Assembly: GCF_001612785.1 (NCBI RefSeq)
Contig: NZ_BDBC01000017.1
Coordinates: 62,001-126,000, forward strand
Source of the DNA: Nocardia beijingensis NBRC 16342
GTDB taxonomy: Bacteria > Actinomycetota > Actinomycetes > Mycobacteriales > Mycobacteriaceae
Reading direction: 5' to 3'
Length of the DNA: 64,000 nucleotides
Both the position numbers and the translations under genes were made by a program. Below the pieces are notes generated by a model that was not told the origin of the DNA, searched no databases, and was given only the letters and a program-made list of their open reading frames with translations. Below, one piece after another: positions 25,759 through 34,763 of this stretch. Position 1 is the first letter of the stretch. Each line of letters opens with the position of its first letter.

Positions 25759-27612
25759 ATGCGTACCCTCTATCCCGAGATCGAGCCGCACGTGTCCGGC
25801 ATGCTGGCGGTCGGCGACGGCCAGTCGGTCTACTGGGAAGTCAGCGGCAATCCGGCAGGCAAGCCGGTGGTGTTCCTGCACGGCGGCCCCGGCGGCGGCA
25901 CCGCCCCGTTCCATCGGCGCTTCTTCGATCCGGCCGCCTACCGGATCGTGCTGTTCGACCAGCGTGGGTGCGGCCGCTCCACCCCGCACCTGGCCGACGG
26001 CGCGAGCCTGGAGCACAACACCACCGATCACCTGATCTCCGACATCGAGGCGCTGCGCGAACATCTCGGCATCGATCGCTGGCAGGTGTTCGGCGGCTCC
26101 TGGGGTTCCACGCTCGCGCTGGCCTACGCGCAGCGCTACCCCGGCCGCGTCACCGAACTGGTGCTGCGCGGCATCTTCCTGTTGCGCCGCAAGGAAATCG
26201 ACTGGTACTACAACGGCGCCGCCGGCTACGTCTATCCGGACGAGTGGGAGAAGTTCCTCGCGCCGGTGCCGGAGCAGGAGCGCGATCAGGATCTGGTCGA
26301 GGTCTACCACCGCCTGCTGCACTCGGCCGACGAACAGATCGCCCGCGCGGCGGCGATCGCCTGGTCCAGCTGGGAGGGCGCGACGAGTTCGCTGCTGCCG
26401 CATCCGGATCGGGTGGCCGAGACATCGGAGCCGCGATTCGCGCTGGCGTTCGCCAGGATCGAGAATCACTATTTCCGCCACGGCGGATTCCTCGAAGAGG
26501 GTCAGCTGCTGCGTGACATCGGCGCCATCGCGCACATCCCGGCCGTGATCGTGCAGGGCCGCCACGACATCGTCTGCCCCGCGGTGAGCGCGTGGGAACT
26601 GCACCGGGCCTGGCCCGGCTCGGTCCTGCACATCGTCGACGACGCGGGGCACGCCGCGAACGAGCCGGGCATCACCCATCGCTTGGTCGAGGCCACCGAC
26701 CGATTCGCGAGAGCGGAAGCGGGCACGGTGATCACGGCCGGGGGCGCTTTCGTGGCGGCGTTGCGCGAGGACATCGACCGGCTCCTGGCCGCGGAGCCCG
26801 AGGTCCGCGCCGACGCGGAGGACTCGGTTCATCAGATGCGGGTGGCCACCCGCAGGCTGCGCAGCGTGCTGCGGTCCTACCGCAAACTGCTCGCAGGCAA
26901 GCCCGCCGCCGCGATGCGCGCGGAGCTGAAGTGGCTGGCCGGATTGCTCGGCGAAGCGCGCGACGCGGAGGTGCGCGCCGACCGGTTCGCCACGCTGCTG
27001 GCCGATCACGCCGAGCGGGCCGATCCGGCGGAGTTCGACGCCGTCACCGCACGTCTGGTGGAGGCCGAACGACAGCACTATCGCACGGCGCACGACGAGG
27101 TGCTGGCCGCGTTGGACAGCACCCGCTACCGCGAGCTGCGCGAAGAACTGGCCGGATGGCGCACCGACCCGCCGCTGCGCCCCGCCCGCGCCGAGGCGGC
27201 GGCCCCTGACGTCTTCCGGGAAGTGCTGCGACGCGACCTCGACCGCGTGGAATCCCTGATCCGCGCCGAAGCCACCGTCGACCCGCGCGAACGGGTGGAA
27301 CTGCTGCACGAGATCCGCAAGAGCGCCAAGCGGCTGCGCTACGCGTCCGAGGCGGCCGAGCAGGTGCTCGGCGACGAGGCCGCCGATCGCGGCGACCGCG
27401 CCAAGAAGCTACAGACCGTGCTCGGCGACCACCGCGACGCGGTGGAATCGCACCACGCGATCCTGGACCGGGCGAGCGAAGCCGTGACGGCGGGCGAGAA
27501 CGCCGATCTGTACGAACTCCTCGCGGCGGCGGAGGAGGCGGCGGCCGGGCGCGAGCTGAGCCGCTACCCGGCCACCGCCGCCGCGCTGTTCGGGACGGCC
27601 GTCACGGAGTGA
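25759..27612 (+). CDS. Proline iminopeptidase-CHAD domain fusion protein
   Basis: 617 residues. Residues 1-318 form a complete S33 proline iminopeptidase: HGGPGGG oxyanion motif (41-47), FDQRGCGRS, nucleophile Ser114 in GGSWGST, Asp270 in QGRHDIV and His298 in DDAGHAANEPG. From about 328 a full CHAD domain follows, with the two His/Arg-rich repeats VHQMRVATRRLR (His358) and LLHEIRKSAKRLRY that bind inorganic polyphosphate. In M. tuberculosis this position holds a CYTH-CHAD protein (Rv2226); the CYTH half is missing here and an iminopeptidase is in its place. The junction is exactly at the normal iminopeptidase C-terminus. An internal GTG at 26728 with GGAAG upstream could also start a free CHAD protein. 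Confidence 0.85.
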   Translation: MRTLYPEIEPHVSGMLAVGDGQSVYWEVSGNPAGKPVVFLHGGPGGGTAPFHRRFFDPAAYRIVLFDQRGCGRSTPHLADGASLEHNTTDHLISDIEALREHLGIDRWQVFGGSWGSTLALAYAQRYPGRVTELVLRGIFLLRRKEIDWYYNGAAGYVYPDEWEKFLAPVPEQERDQDLVEVYHRLLHSADEQIARAAAIAWSSWEGATSSLLPHPDRVAETSEPRFALAFARIENHYFRHGGFLEEGQLLRDIGAIAHIPAVIVQGRHDIVCPAVSAWELHRAWPGSVLHIVDDAGHAANEPGITHRLVEATDRFARAEAGTVITAGGAFVAALREDIDRLLAAEPEVRADAEDSVHQMRVATRRLRSVLRSYRKLLAGKPAAAMRAELKWLAGLLGEARDAEVRADRFATLLADHAERADPAEFDAVTARLVEAERQHYRTAHDEVLAALDSTRYRELREELAGWRTDPPLRPARAEAAAPDVFREVLRRDLDRVESLIRAEATVDPRERVELLHEIRKSAKRLRYASEAAEQVLGDEAADRGDRAKKLQTVLGDHRDAVESHHAILDRASEAVTAGENADLYELLAAAEEAAAGRELSRYPATAAALFGTAVTE

Positions 27613-27660
27613 TCCGTCCCGCGGGGCGTTGACGACCACACTTCCCCTCGGCACGACGAC

Positions 27661-27686
27661 CTGGTCCCTGTCGGCAGGACGACCAG
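27661..27686. terminator. Candidate terminator hairpin
   Basis: Stem CTGGTC/GACCAG enclosing a second stem CCTG-tcgg-CAGG, with a two-base bulge, between the convergent PIP-CHAD and RNB genes. No T-tract, as is common in actinobacteria. Confidence 0.4.
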
Positions 27687-27807
27687 ACTCCCGCGGAGGC
27701 CGGGGAGCAGGTGCCCCTGCGGCATCCACTCATCGGCACGCTTACGAAGCGGGGTCGTGAACCGCGAGTAGGTGCCACTGAGCGTGAGGGCGTGTCGCCG
27801 CGCCCGT

Positions 27808-29259
27808 TCACGCGGGGTAGGTGAAGGACACCTTCCGCTCCCTCGGGTCGGCGGACAACAGCCGCACCCGTACGGTCTCGCCTTCCGGCGGTTCTCCCAC
27901 GCACGGGCCGAGCACCGGCGGGTCGGCGACGAAGACCACGGCGGGCCGGTCGCCGTTGGCCTCGCGCACCACGACGGCGTCGAACACGGTGCCGATACGC
28001 GGCGCGAGCAGGGTCGATTCGGTGAGATCGATGCAGGCGCGCTCGATCTTGCCCGCGACGCTGTCGCTGCGCCGCATGGCCTCGGCCGCGCTCACCAGCC
28101 CCTCGCGCACCCAGCGCGGCACCTCGGCTCCCGCACAGGCGGCCAGGCAGATCTCGGTCGCGAACCGGTCCGACAACCGCCGCAGCGGGGCGGTGACGTG
28201 CGCGTACGGCGCGCCGATGGCGCTGTGCCGCAGCGCTTCCGGCGCGTACGGCGCCGTTGCCGAGCCGTCGAGGACGGTGTAGCTCGCGCCGCGCAGCAGC
28301 GTCGTCGCCTCGGACATCAGCACCAGCGCCGCGGGCGTGCCGGTGTCCAGCCGGGCCAGCATCTGCCCGACCGCTTCGTTCTCGGGCCAGTCCACGCCCA
28401 GCGCCTGCGCGGTCCTGCGCATCGATTCGATCGCGGATTCCGACGGCGGCGGCATGGTGCGCAGCAGCGCGATCCGCTCCTGCCCCGCCGCCGCGCCGTC
28501 GAGCATGATCCGCGCCGCGCACATGCCGGTCAGCAGCGAGACCTGCTCGTTCCAGTCGTCGGCGGCGGTGCGCGGTTCCACCACCAGTCGCCAGTGCCCG
28601 TCGGCGTGCTCGTCCCCGACCACGTTCTGCGCGGGCAACCGAAGCCCGATCGCACCGCGCGCCAGCCCCGCCTCGATGCGCCGCGTGCCGAACTCCGGCA
28701 GGGCCGCGATCGAGGGATGCAGCCGACCGGCGTCCGCGTCGGCCTGCACGCGGGAGTAGTCGAGCCGGGCGCGGGAGCGCACCAGGGCGCGGACCACCGA
28801 GAACCGTACCGGTTCGGCGTTCTCGTCGAGTTCGATCGTCCACAGCGCGGCCGGACGCGTCCGGTCCGGAAGCAGGCTGGCGGACCCTTCCGACAAAGCG
28901 AGCGGGTGCAGCGGCACGGAGCCGTCGGGAAGGTAGAAGGTCTGGCCCCTGGCGCCGGACTCTTTGGCGAGCGCGCCGTCGGGAGAGATCACAGCGCCCA
29001 CGTCGGCGATGGCGTAGTGCACCGTGAAGCCGCCGTGGGTGCGTTCGATGTGCAGGGCCTGGTCCAGATCCATGGCCCCGGGCGGGTCGATCGTCACGAA
29101 CGGGATGTCCGTGCGATCGACCCGGTCGCCCGCGAACGCGTCCACCGCGTCGCGGGCTTCGGCGCTGGCCTCGGCGGGGTACGCCGAGGCCAGGCCGAAC
29201 TCGGACCGGATGGCGCCGAAATCGACCGGCGCCGACACGATCCGCTGGTGGAGTTCCAC
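27808..29259 (-). CDS. RNB-domain (RNase II/R family) exoribonuclease
   Basis: 483 residues. The RNB catalytic domain is clear: TIDPPGAMDLDQAL with the four metal-binding acidic residues (about residues 57-70), VHYAIADVGAVI, YLPDGSVPLHPLALSEG, LDYSRVQA and the late APYAHVTAPLRRLSDRF motif with the catalytic arginine region. The N-terminal cold-shock domains of classic RNase II/R are absent, and only a short beta-rich S1-like remnant follows at the C-terminus. This is the short actinobacterial RNB type. GTG start. Convergent with PIP-CHAD. Confidence 0.9.
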   Translation of the reverse strand: MELHQRIVSAPVDFGAIRSEFGLASAYPAEASAEARDAVDAFAGDRVDRTDIPFVTIDPPGAMDLDQALHIERTHGGFTVHYAIADVGAVISPDGALAKESGARGQTFYLPDGSVPLHPLALSEGSASLLPDRTRPAALWTIELDENAEPVRFSVVRALVRSRARLDYSRVQADADAGRLHPSIAALPEFGTRRIEAGLARGAIGLRLPAQNVVGDEHADGHWRLVVEPRTAADDWNEQVSLLTGMCAARIMLDGAAAGQERIALLRTMPPPSESAIESMRRTAQALGVDWPENEAVGQMLARLDTGTPAALVLMSEATTLLRGASYTVLDGSATAPYAPEALRHSAIGAPYAHVTAPLRRLSDRFATEICLAACAGAEVPRWVREGLVSAAEAMRRSDSVAGKIERACIDLTESTLLAPRIGTVFDAVVVREANGDRPAVVFVADPPVLGPCVGEPPEGETVRVRLLSADPRERKVSFTYPA

Positions 29260-29275
29260 GCTTCGGCGCCGCGTC

Positions 29276-29608
29276 CTACTGCAGCGCCAGCATGGAGCCG
29301 TTCAACTGGTCGAACGGCCCGTACACGGTGAAGGTGACCCGGCCGTTCGGCACCGAGGACGACACCTGGGCCGCCGCGTCCAGCGCCTCGCCGAAGGAGG
29401 CGGCGGACGGATGCGGCAACCCGGCGATAGCCAGTCCGACATGATTCTGGTGCACCCATACCGTGTCGGCGGGACTCAGGTCGACCTGAACCCCACCCGG
29501 CAGCGGGGTCACCGCGACCGCGCCGGCGGACCCCGCACCCAGCACCGCGAAAACCGAAGCGGCGCCTGCGACCAATGCGCCGGCGACCATGGAGCGAACT
29601 ACTCGCAT
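29276..29608 (-). CDS. Small secreted protein, hypothetical
   Basis: 110 residues from ATG 29608. Sec signal peptide with cleavage likely at GSAGA-VAV near residue 31. The mature part (about 79 residues) contains VDLSPADTVWVHQNHVGLAIAGLPHPSA and no cysteines. This type of short exported protein is common in Nocardia and Mycobacterium but has no assigned function. The stop is 16 bp before the RNB start on the same strand, so the two may be co-transcribed. Confidence 0.65.
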   Translation of the reverse strand: MRVVRSMVAGALVAGAASVFAVLGAGSAGAVAVTPLPGGVQVDLSPADTVWVHQNHVGLAIAGLPHPSAASFGEALDAAAQVSSSVPNGRVTFTVYGPFDQLNGSMLALQ

Positions 29609-29863
29609 ATGTGTTGAGACCTGCTTTCCCGCGATCGAAGTATGAATAGCCCGGTGCTGCCCCGCACCGGGCCTAGCCAACGGCGACTACTTTATGACGT
29701 CGATCACCATCTGGGCCAGTTCCGCACGAATCGGACGGCGGAAAGTCCCGCCACGAGACACGACCGCGGCGGCGCTGCTAACGTGGCCCGCCGTGACGGG
29801 CGTGGTTCCGCCCGCGCATTTGGAAAATGTCCCGCACGTCGACAATTTGGGAGCTCCATACCT

Positions 29864-29956
29864 ATGTCATCGATTTTGTTCGACTACCTGCTGCCGGTGC
29901 TGGGCCCCGAGCAGGCCGCGTACTGGGCGCAGGTTTTCGTGATCAACCCGATCTGA
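29864..29956 (+). CDS. Possible 30-residue microprotein
   Basis: ATG 29864 to TGA 29956 encodes a 30-residue hydrophobic peptide (MSSILFDYLLPVLGPEQAAY then WAQVFVINPI). A GGGAG lies 10 bases upstream. The composition is that of a short membrane or signal-like peptide, and the local sequence around 29690-29860 is AT-richer than the surroundings, consistent with a promoter and leader. The evidence is only the ribosome site and composition. Confidence 0.35.
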   Translation: MSSILFDYLLPVLGPEQAAYWAQVFVINPI

Positions 29957-30043
29957 CCGCCCGATTCTTTCTCCCACTGCTCGTCGCCTCCCGTTAACCT
30001 GACGGGAGGCGACGGTGGTCCCAGGCGGCTAGCATCCCGCTGC

Positions 30044-30436
30044 GTGACCAGAACTTCCGCCGCGCTCGCGGCCAGAACCACCGCCGCGCTCGCGGCAGGC
30101 GCCACCCTCTTCGCCCTGCTCCTCACCGGTTGCGGGGACGACAAGACCAGCGATGCCACCCCGTCGACCACCACGGCGGCACAGGCCGCCGCCCACGTCG
30201 ACAGCGTGAAGGCGGGCGCGTTCCTCGTCAGCTTCCGCGGCGCGTTCCCCAAGCTGGCCGAAGGCAAGGACGACGCGAAGATCGCGAGCATCCTGACCGA
30301 GACCTGCGGGGACATCAAAGCGGGCAAATCCGAGGACGACGTCGTCAAGAACATCGTCAAGCGGGCGGGCGGCGCCACCCAGCCCAGTACCGAGGAAGCC
30401 AAGGCGATCTACCAAATGGCCAAACTGATGTGCTGA
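30044..30436 (+). CDS. Small DUF732-like lipoprotein
   Basis: 130 residues from GTG 30044. Lipoprotein signal with LLTGC near residue 30, a short Thr/Ser linker, then a helical domain with VKAGAFLVSFRGAFPKL and two cysteines (ETCGDI and the C-terminal LMC) that probably form a disulfide. The layout resembles mycobacterial DUF732 secreted proteins. Function unknown. It ends 17 bp before the RNase P RNA 3' end, in convergent orientation. Confidence 0.68.
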   Translation: MTRTSAALAARTTAALAAGATLFALLLTGCGDDKTSDATPSTTTAAQAAAHVDSVKAGAFLVSFRGAFPKLAEGKDDAKIASILTETCGDIKAGKSEDDVVKNIVKRAGGATQPSTEEAKAIYQMAKLMC

Positions 30437-30452
30437 CGGCTCCGCCGGGGGC

Positions 30453-30878
<426 letters not shown>

Positions 30879-30900
30879 AACAGGATACTGGGTACGGTTG

Positions 30901-31794
30901 ATGGCCATGGAACGTGTCGAGGTCGGCTTCCCCTCCGGAAGCGAACAGTGCGCGGCGTGGCTATACCGCCCGGACGGCGCACCCAAACCCCGCCCGCTAG
31001 TGGTGATGGGACACGGCCTGGGGGCCAATCGGGAAATGGGACTGGATCGGTACGCGCGGCGCTTCGCGGCCGCGGGAATGGCGGTCCTGGTATTCGACTA
31101 TCGGCATTTCGGCGCAAGTCAGGGCACACCGCGCCAGTTGCTGAACATCGCGCGCCAGCGCGCGGACTGGCATGCCGCCATCGCCTACGCCCGCACGTTG
31201 CGCGGTATCGACGCGACCCGGATCGCGTTGTGGGGCACGTCGTTCGGCGGGGGGCACGTGCTTTCGGTCGCACCGGACGACGCCTACATCGCGGCGGTGG
31301 TCGCGCAGGTCCCGTTCACCAGCGGCTTGTCATCGGCCTTGGCGAAGGGGCCGATCAGCCTGATCAAGGTCAGCACCATCGCGGCCACCGACCTGGTGCT
31401 CGGAACGCTGCGGCGCAAGCCGGTCGGCATCCGGCTGGCCGGACGCCGCGGCGCCGCGGCGCTGATGAGCGCGCCCGACGTGCCGGACGGCTTCCGCAGG
31501 CTGACCGACGAGAGCGAGACATATGAGCCGAAAGTGGCCGCGCGCGTGGCTTTCTCGACCCTTTTCGACGCGCCGTGGCGACGGGCGAAGGCCCTGAAGA
31601 TGCCGGTGCTGTACGCGCTGTGCGACGACGATTCCGTCGCGCCGGTGAAATCGGCGCTGCGCGCGGCCGAACGCACCAAGCACGCGGTGGTGAAACGGTA
31701 TCCGGCGGGGCATTTCGACATCTATTTCGACGAGGTCTTCGAGAAGACCGTGTACGACCAGACCGAATTCCTGGTGTCGGTGCTGCGGCCGTAA
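30901..31794 (+). CDS. Alpha/beta hydrolase (dienelactone-hydrolase-like)
   Basis: 297 residues from ATG 30901 (ATG 30907 also possible). VVMGHGLGANREMGLDRYARRFAAAGMAVLVFDYRHFG is the oxyanion/strand-4 region; the nucleophile is in ALWGTSFGGGH (about residue 113); acid in ALCDDDSVAP and His in YPAGHFDIYF. No signal peptide. The actinobacterial family is annotated only as alpha/beta hydrolase; substrate unknown. It starts about 23 bp beyond the rnpB 5' end in the opposite direction, so the two promoters overlap. Confidence 0.82.
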   Translation: MAMERVEVGFPSGSEQCAAWLYRPDGAPKPRPLVVMGHGLGANREMGLDRYARRFAAAGMAVLVFDYRHFGASQGTPRQLLNIARQRADWHAAIAYARTLRGIDATRIALWGTSFGGGHVLSVAPDDAYIAAVVAQVPFTSGLSSALAKGPISLIKVSTIAATDLVLGTLRRKPVGIRLAGRRGAAALMSAPDVPDGFRRLTDESETYEPKVAARVAFSTLFDAPWRRAKALKMPVLYALCDDDSVAPVKSALRAAERTKHAVVKRYPAGHFDIYFDEVFEKTVYDQTEFLVSVLRP

Positions 31795-31802
31795 GGCGTT
31801 TC

Positions 31803-31828
31803 GCGGCCCGGCCCGGCGGCCGGGCCGC
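31803..31828. terminator. GC-rich terminator hairpin after the hydrolase
   Basis: Perfect 10-bp stem GCGGCCCGGC/GCCGGGCCGC with a 6-nt loop, nine bases after the hydrolase stop. It lacks a T-tract, but this form is common for actinobacterial terminators. Confidence 0.5.
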
Positions 31829-31909
31829 CCATATCGAACTCGCGGCGCGTTGCGCTCCGCCGCCGGTTGAGGCCCGTTCGAGTCGACGGAATCGGCCGAT
31901 GCTGTCACG

Positions 31910-32380
31910 ATGACGCGGATGATTGTCAGGCTTGCGCGAGAGGACGACCTCGCCGGTTTTCTCGAACTGGCGGGGCAGGTCGAGCACTGGTTCGGCGCGG
32001 GGGCCGACGATGCCGGCTTTCGCGCCTCGGTGCTGCGGCACGTGCAGCGCGGTACGGCGCTCGTCGCCCGGTCGGCGGGGGCGGAGATACTCGGCGGCAT
32101 CCTGTTCGGCTCCGACCCGCCGATCTACCGGGTGCACTGGCTGGTCGTCGCGGAACAGGCTCGCGGGCACGGGATCGGCCGGGCGCTGACCACGGACGCG
32201 ATCCGCCGGTACGTGCCCGCCCCCGGCACGCTCGAGGTGGTGACCTTCGGAGCCGACCATCCCGGCGCGGTCACCAGTGGTGCCCGCGCGTTCTACGAGA
32301 ACCTGGGCTTCCATCCCGCGGAAGAAACCGATCCCGGGCCGGAGGGCGGGTCGCGGCAGATCTACCGGCGCCGCGTGTGA
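31910..32380 (+). CDS. GNAT-family N-acetyltransferase
   Basis: 156 residues. Acetyl-CoA-binding motif A is WLVVAEQARGHGIGRALTTDAI (RGHGIG, about residues 80-100), followed by a VTFGADHP strand and the motif B segment ARAFYENLGFHPAEET. Substrate not predictable. It stands alone between the hydrolase and the convergent repeat-rich gene. A small hairpin (32379-32394) spans its stop codon. Confidence 0.85.
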   Translation: MTRMIVRLAREDDLAGFLELAGQVEHWFGAGADDAGFRASVLRHVQRGTALVARSAGAEILGGILFGSDPPIYRVHWLVVAEQARGHGIGRALTTDAIRRYVPAPGTLEVVTFGADHPGAVTSGARAFYENLGFHPAEETDPGPEGGSRQIYRRRV

Positions 32381-32394
32381 GGCTGGTCAGCCTC
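32379..32394. terminator. Short hairpin spanning two convergent stop codons
   Basis: GAGGCT-ggtc-AGCCTC, a perfect 6-bp stem that overlaps the stop codons of the acetyltransferase (+) and the repeat-rich gene (-). It may act as a weak bidirectional terminator; there is no T-tract. Confidence 0.35.
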
Positions 32395-33409
32395 GGCGGA
32401 ACGCGCGCCAGAAGATGAAAGCCAGCACCGAGGCGGGAATCGCGGCGAGCACGGGCTTGTCGCGGAGCGTCTCCAGAAGCGTGCGGCCCGTGTGGGCAAC
32501 CGGTCCTGGGATCCCCGCCGCGCCACGCTCGGCGGCGGTGGCGGCTTCCGCCTCCACCTGCTCGGCACGCTCGGTGGCGCGTCGAACCGACTCCGCTATC
32601 GGCGTCTCCTGCTCACTCCCGGCTTCGGCGGCATGCCCCGTGGATTCCGGCTCCGCATCTCCCGCCGCGCGCGCGGCGTCACCCGCCTTCTTCTCGCTCC
32701 GCGCCGAGCTCACCGTTTCCGTCCCCTCGTTCCCGGCGGCACTGTGCGCCTGCGCCACGGTATCGGCGGTCGTCGGACGCTGCGAGCCACCAGGCGTGCT
32801 GCTCGTCTGCGCACCCGATTCCGGAATCCGCTCCGAGGACGACGTTTCCGCCGCACCAGCGGCCCCACCTGCCTGCGGGGCCGCGCCGGTCGAAGTCTGT
32901 GCCGAAGACACCTTCTCCCCCGTATCAGGCGCAGCGCCCGCCTGAGCGGTCGCGCCGGTCTCCGCCGCATCGGGCGCGCTGCCCGCCTGCGGGGCCGTAC
33001 CGGTCGGAACCCTGCCCGAAGACACCGTCTCGGCCGCACCAGCCGCACCGCCCGCCTGGGGGGCCGCGCCGGTCGCAGTATCCGCCGAAGACACCGTCTC
33101 CGCCGCATCGGGCGCGCTGCCCGCCTGCGGGGCCGTACCGGTCGGAACCTTCCCCGAAGACACCGTCTCCGCCGCGTCGGCGATGCCGCCCGCCTGCACG
33201 GACGCGTCTTGCGATGCCCGCGCCGCGCTCGGCGGTTCGGTTGCTCCCGCGCCGCCGCCGCTGGACGTACCCGCCGCGCGCTGGTCGGCTGCCGGTTTCC
33301 CGTTGGCCCCGTGCTCCGCGCCCTCCGACGGCTGCCCGGTTCCGGCCGAGACGTCGGTGGCGCCGGGCAGGTCGTCGGTCCCCTTGTCCGTCGGTTTGCG
33401 CTGGTTCAT
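32387..33409 (-). CDS. Repeat-rich, tail-anchored membrane protein
   Basis: 340 residues, extremely rich in Ala, Gly, Ser, Thr, Pro. No N-terminal signal. About residues 74-200 hold five imperfect copies of a 23-residue unit of the form AETVSSGKVPTGTAPQAGSA. A short acidic coiled-coil-like stretch follows (RRATERAEQVEAEAATAAERG, about 275-300), then a single C-terminal hydrophobic helix PVLAAIPASVLAFIFW with a basic end. This suggests a tail-anchored protein with a long disordered cytoplasmic region. ATG 33409 follows AGGAG. No recognised domain; function unknown. Confidence 0.7.
   Translation of the reverse strand: MNQRKPTDKGTDDLPGATDVSAGTGQPSEGAEHGANGKPAADQRAAGTSSGGGAGATEPPSAARASQDASVQAGGIADAAETVSSGKVPTGTAPQAGSAPDAAETVSSADTATGAAPQAGGAAGAAETVSSGRVPTGTAPQAGSAPDAAETGATAQAGAAPDTGEKVSSAQTSTGAAPQAGGAAGAAETSSSERIPESGAQTSSTPGGSQRPTTADTVAQAHSAAGNEGTETVSSARSEKKAGDAARAAGDAEPESTGHAAEAGSEQETPIAESVRRATERAEQVEAEAATAAERGAAGIPGPVAHTGRTLLETLRDKPVLAAIPASVLAFIFWRAFRRG
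32810..33190 (-). repeat. Coding tandem repeat, 69-bp units
   Basis: Five imperfect 23-codon units in the repeat-rich membrane protein, beginning near residues 74, 97, 120, 143 and 181; the fourth carries a 15-residue insertion. Alternate units begin with GSAPDA or GGAAGA, suggesting duplication of a two-unit block. Confidence 0.75.
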
Positions 33410-33436
33410 GGCTTTCTCCTGTGCTGGGCCTCGCGG

Positions 33437-33985
33437 TTACGGAACGGATGTCTCGGATGCCGTCGCGGCCCGGATACCCTGCGGATCAGCAGGCAAACCG
33501 GGCCGCCATGCCATCTCGAATTCCCGGCGCGGGTCGCCGGGGCCCATCGGCCCGCTCACCCCGGTCCGCACGAACCCGTTGCGCAGATACAGTCGCTCGG
33601 CGAAGGCATTGTGCTCGGCGACTTCCAAACGGACGACCGCGTGCCCACGCTCGACCGCCCAGTCGAGCACCGCGGCGACCAGCCGGTCCGACACGCCCGT
33701 CCCCCGCGCCCGCGGCGCCACCCACATCGAGATGAGGTGTACGCCACCGCGTTCCGGGTCCGGCATGCCCGCGACGGTCCCCACTGCGGTCCCGTCCGCC
33801 TCGGCCAGGAACTGGGCCCGGTCCGACAGCGCGCGCCGCCAGTCGCTTTCGGTGCGGGCCCGCGCCTCGGCCAGGGTGGTGCCGAAGAACTCCGGCGCGT
33901 CGGTCAGCGCGGCGAGGCGGACCCGGCGGAACACCGCCCAGTCATCGGGCACGAGCAACCTGATCCCGGGCATGGAGACGTCCAT
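33437..33985 (-). CDS. GNAT-family N-acetyltransferase
   Basis: 182 residues from ATG 33985, chosen because AGGAA lies seven bases upstream (33973 and 33991 are alternatives). Typical GNAT layout: IRLLVPDDWAVFRRVRLAALTDAPEFFG, ADGTAVGTVAGMPD, motif A ISMWVAPRARGTGVSDRLVAAVLDWA and the final AFAERLYLRNGFVRTG. Substrate unknown. Probably co-transcribed with the repeat-rich gene 27 bp downstream. Confidence 0.83.
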   Translation of the reverse strand: MDVSMPGIRLLVPDDWAVFRRVRLAALTDAPEFFGTTLAEARARTESDWRRALSDRAQFLAEADGTAVGTVAGMPDPERGGVHLISMWVAPRARGTGVSDRLVAAVLDWAVERGHAVVRLEVAEHNAFAERLYLRNGFVRTGVSGPMGPGDPRREFEMAWRPGLPADPQGIRAATASETSVP

Positions 33986-34220
33986 CCGCATGTTCCTACG
34001 CGGTCGACGACTCCGGCACAACGTATTTCGGGTGTCGCGGTCGAGGGCGGGAGGCCTGCCCACCCACCCGCGACTGATCCCCATGTCCTGGAACGCGCCG
34101 TTCTGCCAGCCGCATCACCACCCACGGCGACACCAGCACGGGACCCCGCTGATTCACCATCACCCTCCACATCGGCTCAGCGGAACCGGATCGTCGTGAT
34201 CCCGGGCTGGGGGCGGGTCG

Positions 34221-34634
34221 TCATCGAGCACGCTGCTCACCGAGCCCGCGCAGCCCGGCGAACTCCAGCCCGGCGAAGGTCGCCACCGCCGCCGCGCCTG
34301 CGAGCAGGAACGCGACGCCCGGCCCCGTCAACGCGAAGAACCCCGAACCGGCCAGACCGATCATCCCGGCCGCCGAGAGCGCGTTGACGACGACCACCAC
34401 GCCCGCGTAGCGCGCTGCGGCCGCCGGACGCCGGGCGATCGACAGCAACACGAGCGCACCGCCGAGCATGACGACGCCGAACGCGACGCTCCACCCTGTC
34501 GGCACCCCCAGCGGCTCACGCAGCAGCCGGGCCCCGCCGAGCAGTACCGCGCCGAAGACGCCGGTGCTCCAGCCGTCGACGCGCAACGCGGAACGCAGGA
34601 ACGTGGCGCGGCGGGCCGAGGTGGTGGATGTCAT
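34221..34634 (-). CDS. Four-helix membrane protein, hypothetical
   Basis: 137 residues with four hydrophobic helices, at roughly residues 19-38, 46-65, 75-94 and 100-125. ATG 34634 follows GGAG with six-base spacing. No recognised domain. It is divergent from the MmyB-like regulator at 34764, which may control it. Confidence 0.65.
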   Translation of the reverse strand: MTSTTSARRATFLRSALRVDGWSTGVFGAVLLGGARLLREPLGVPTGWSVAFGVVMLGGALVLLSIARRPAAAARYAGVVVVVNALSAAGMIGLAGSGFFALTGPGVAFLLAGAAAVATFAGLEFAGLRGLGEQRAR

Positions 34635-34714
34635 GAGTACTCCAGTCGGTCGATCCGGCGGGGCCGGTCGGCTCCCGGCAACAACCCTGCTGGCCGGAGG
34701 TGCGTGTCTCAATA

Positions 34715-34725
34715 ACCTCGGAGGT
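34715..34725. promoter_or_regulatory. Candidate operator palindrome
   Basis: ACCTC-g-GAGGT, a perfect 11-bp palindrome in the 129-bp divergent region between the membrane protein and the MmyB-like regulator. A related half site (GGAGGT) occurs at 34696. Possible binding site of the adjacent regulator; short and unproven. Confidence 0.3.
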
Positions 34726-34763
34726 CATGGCCGCACCGCACTGCGGGATGCTTCACTGGCCGG

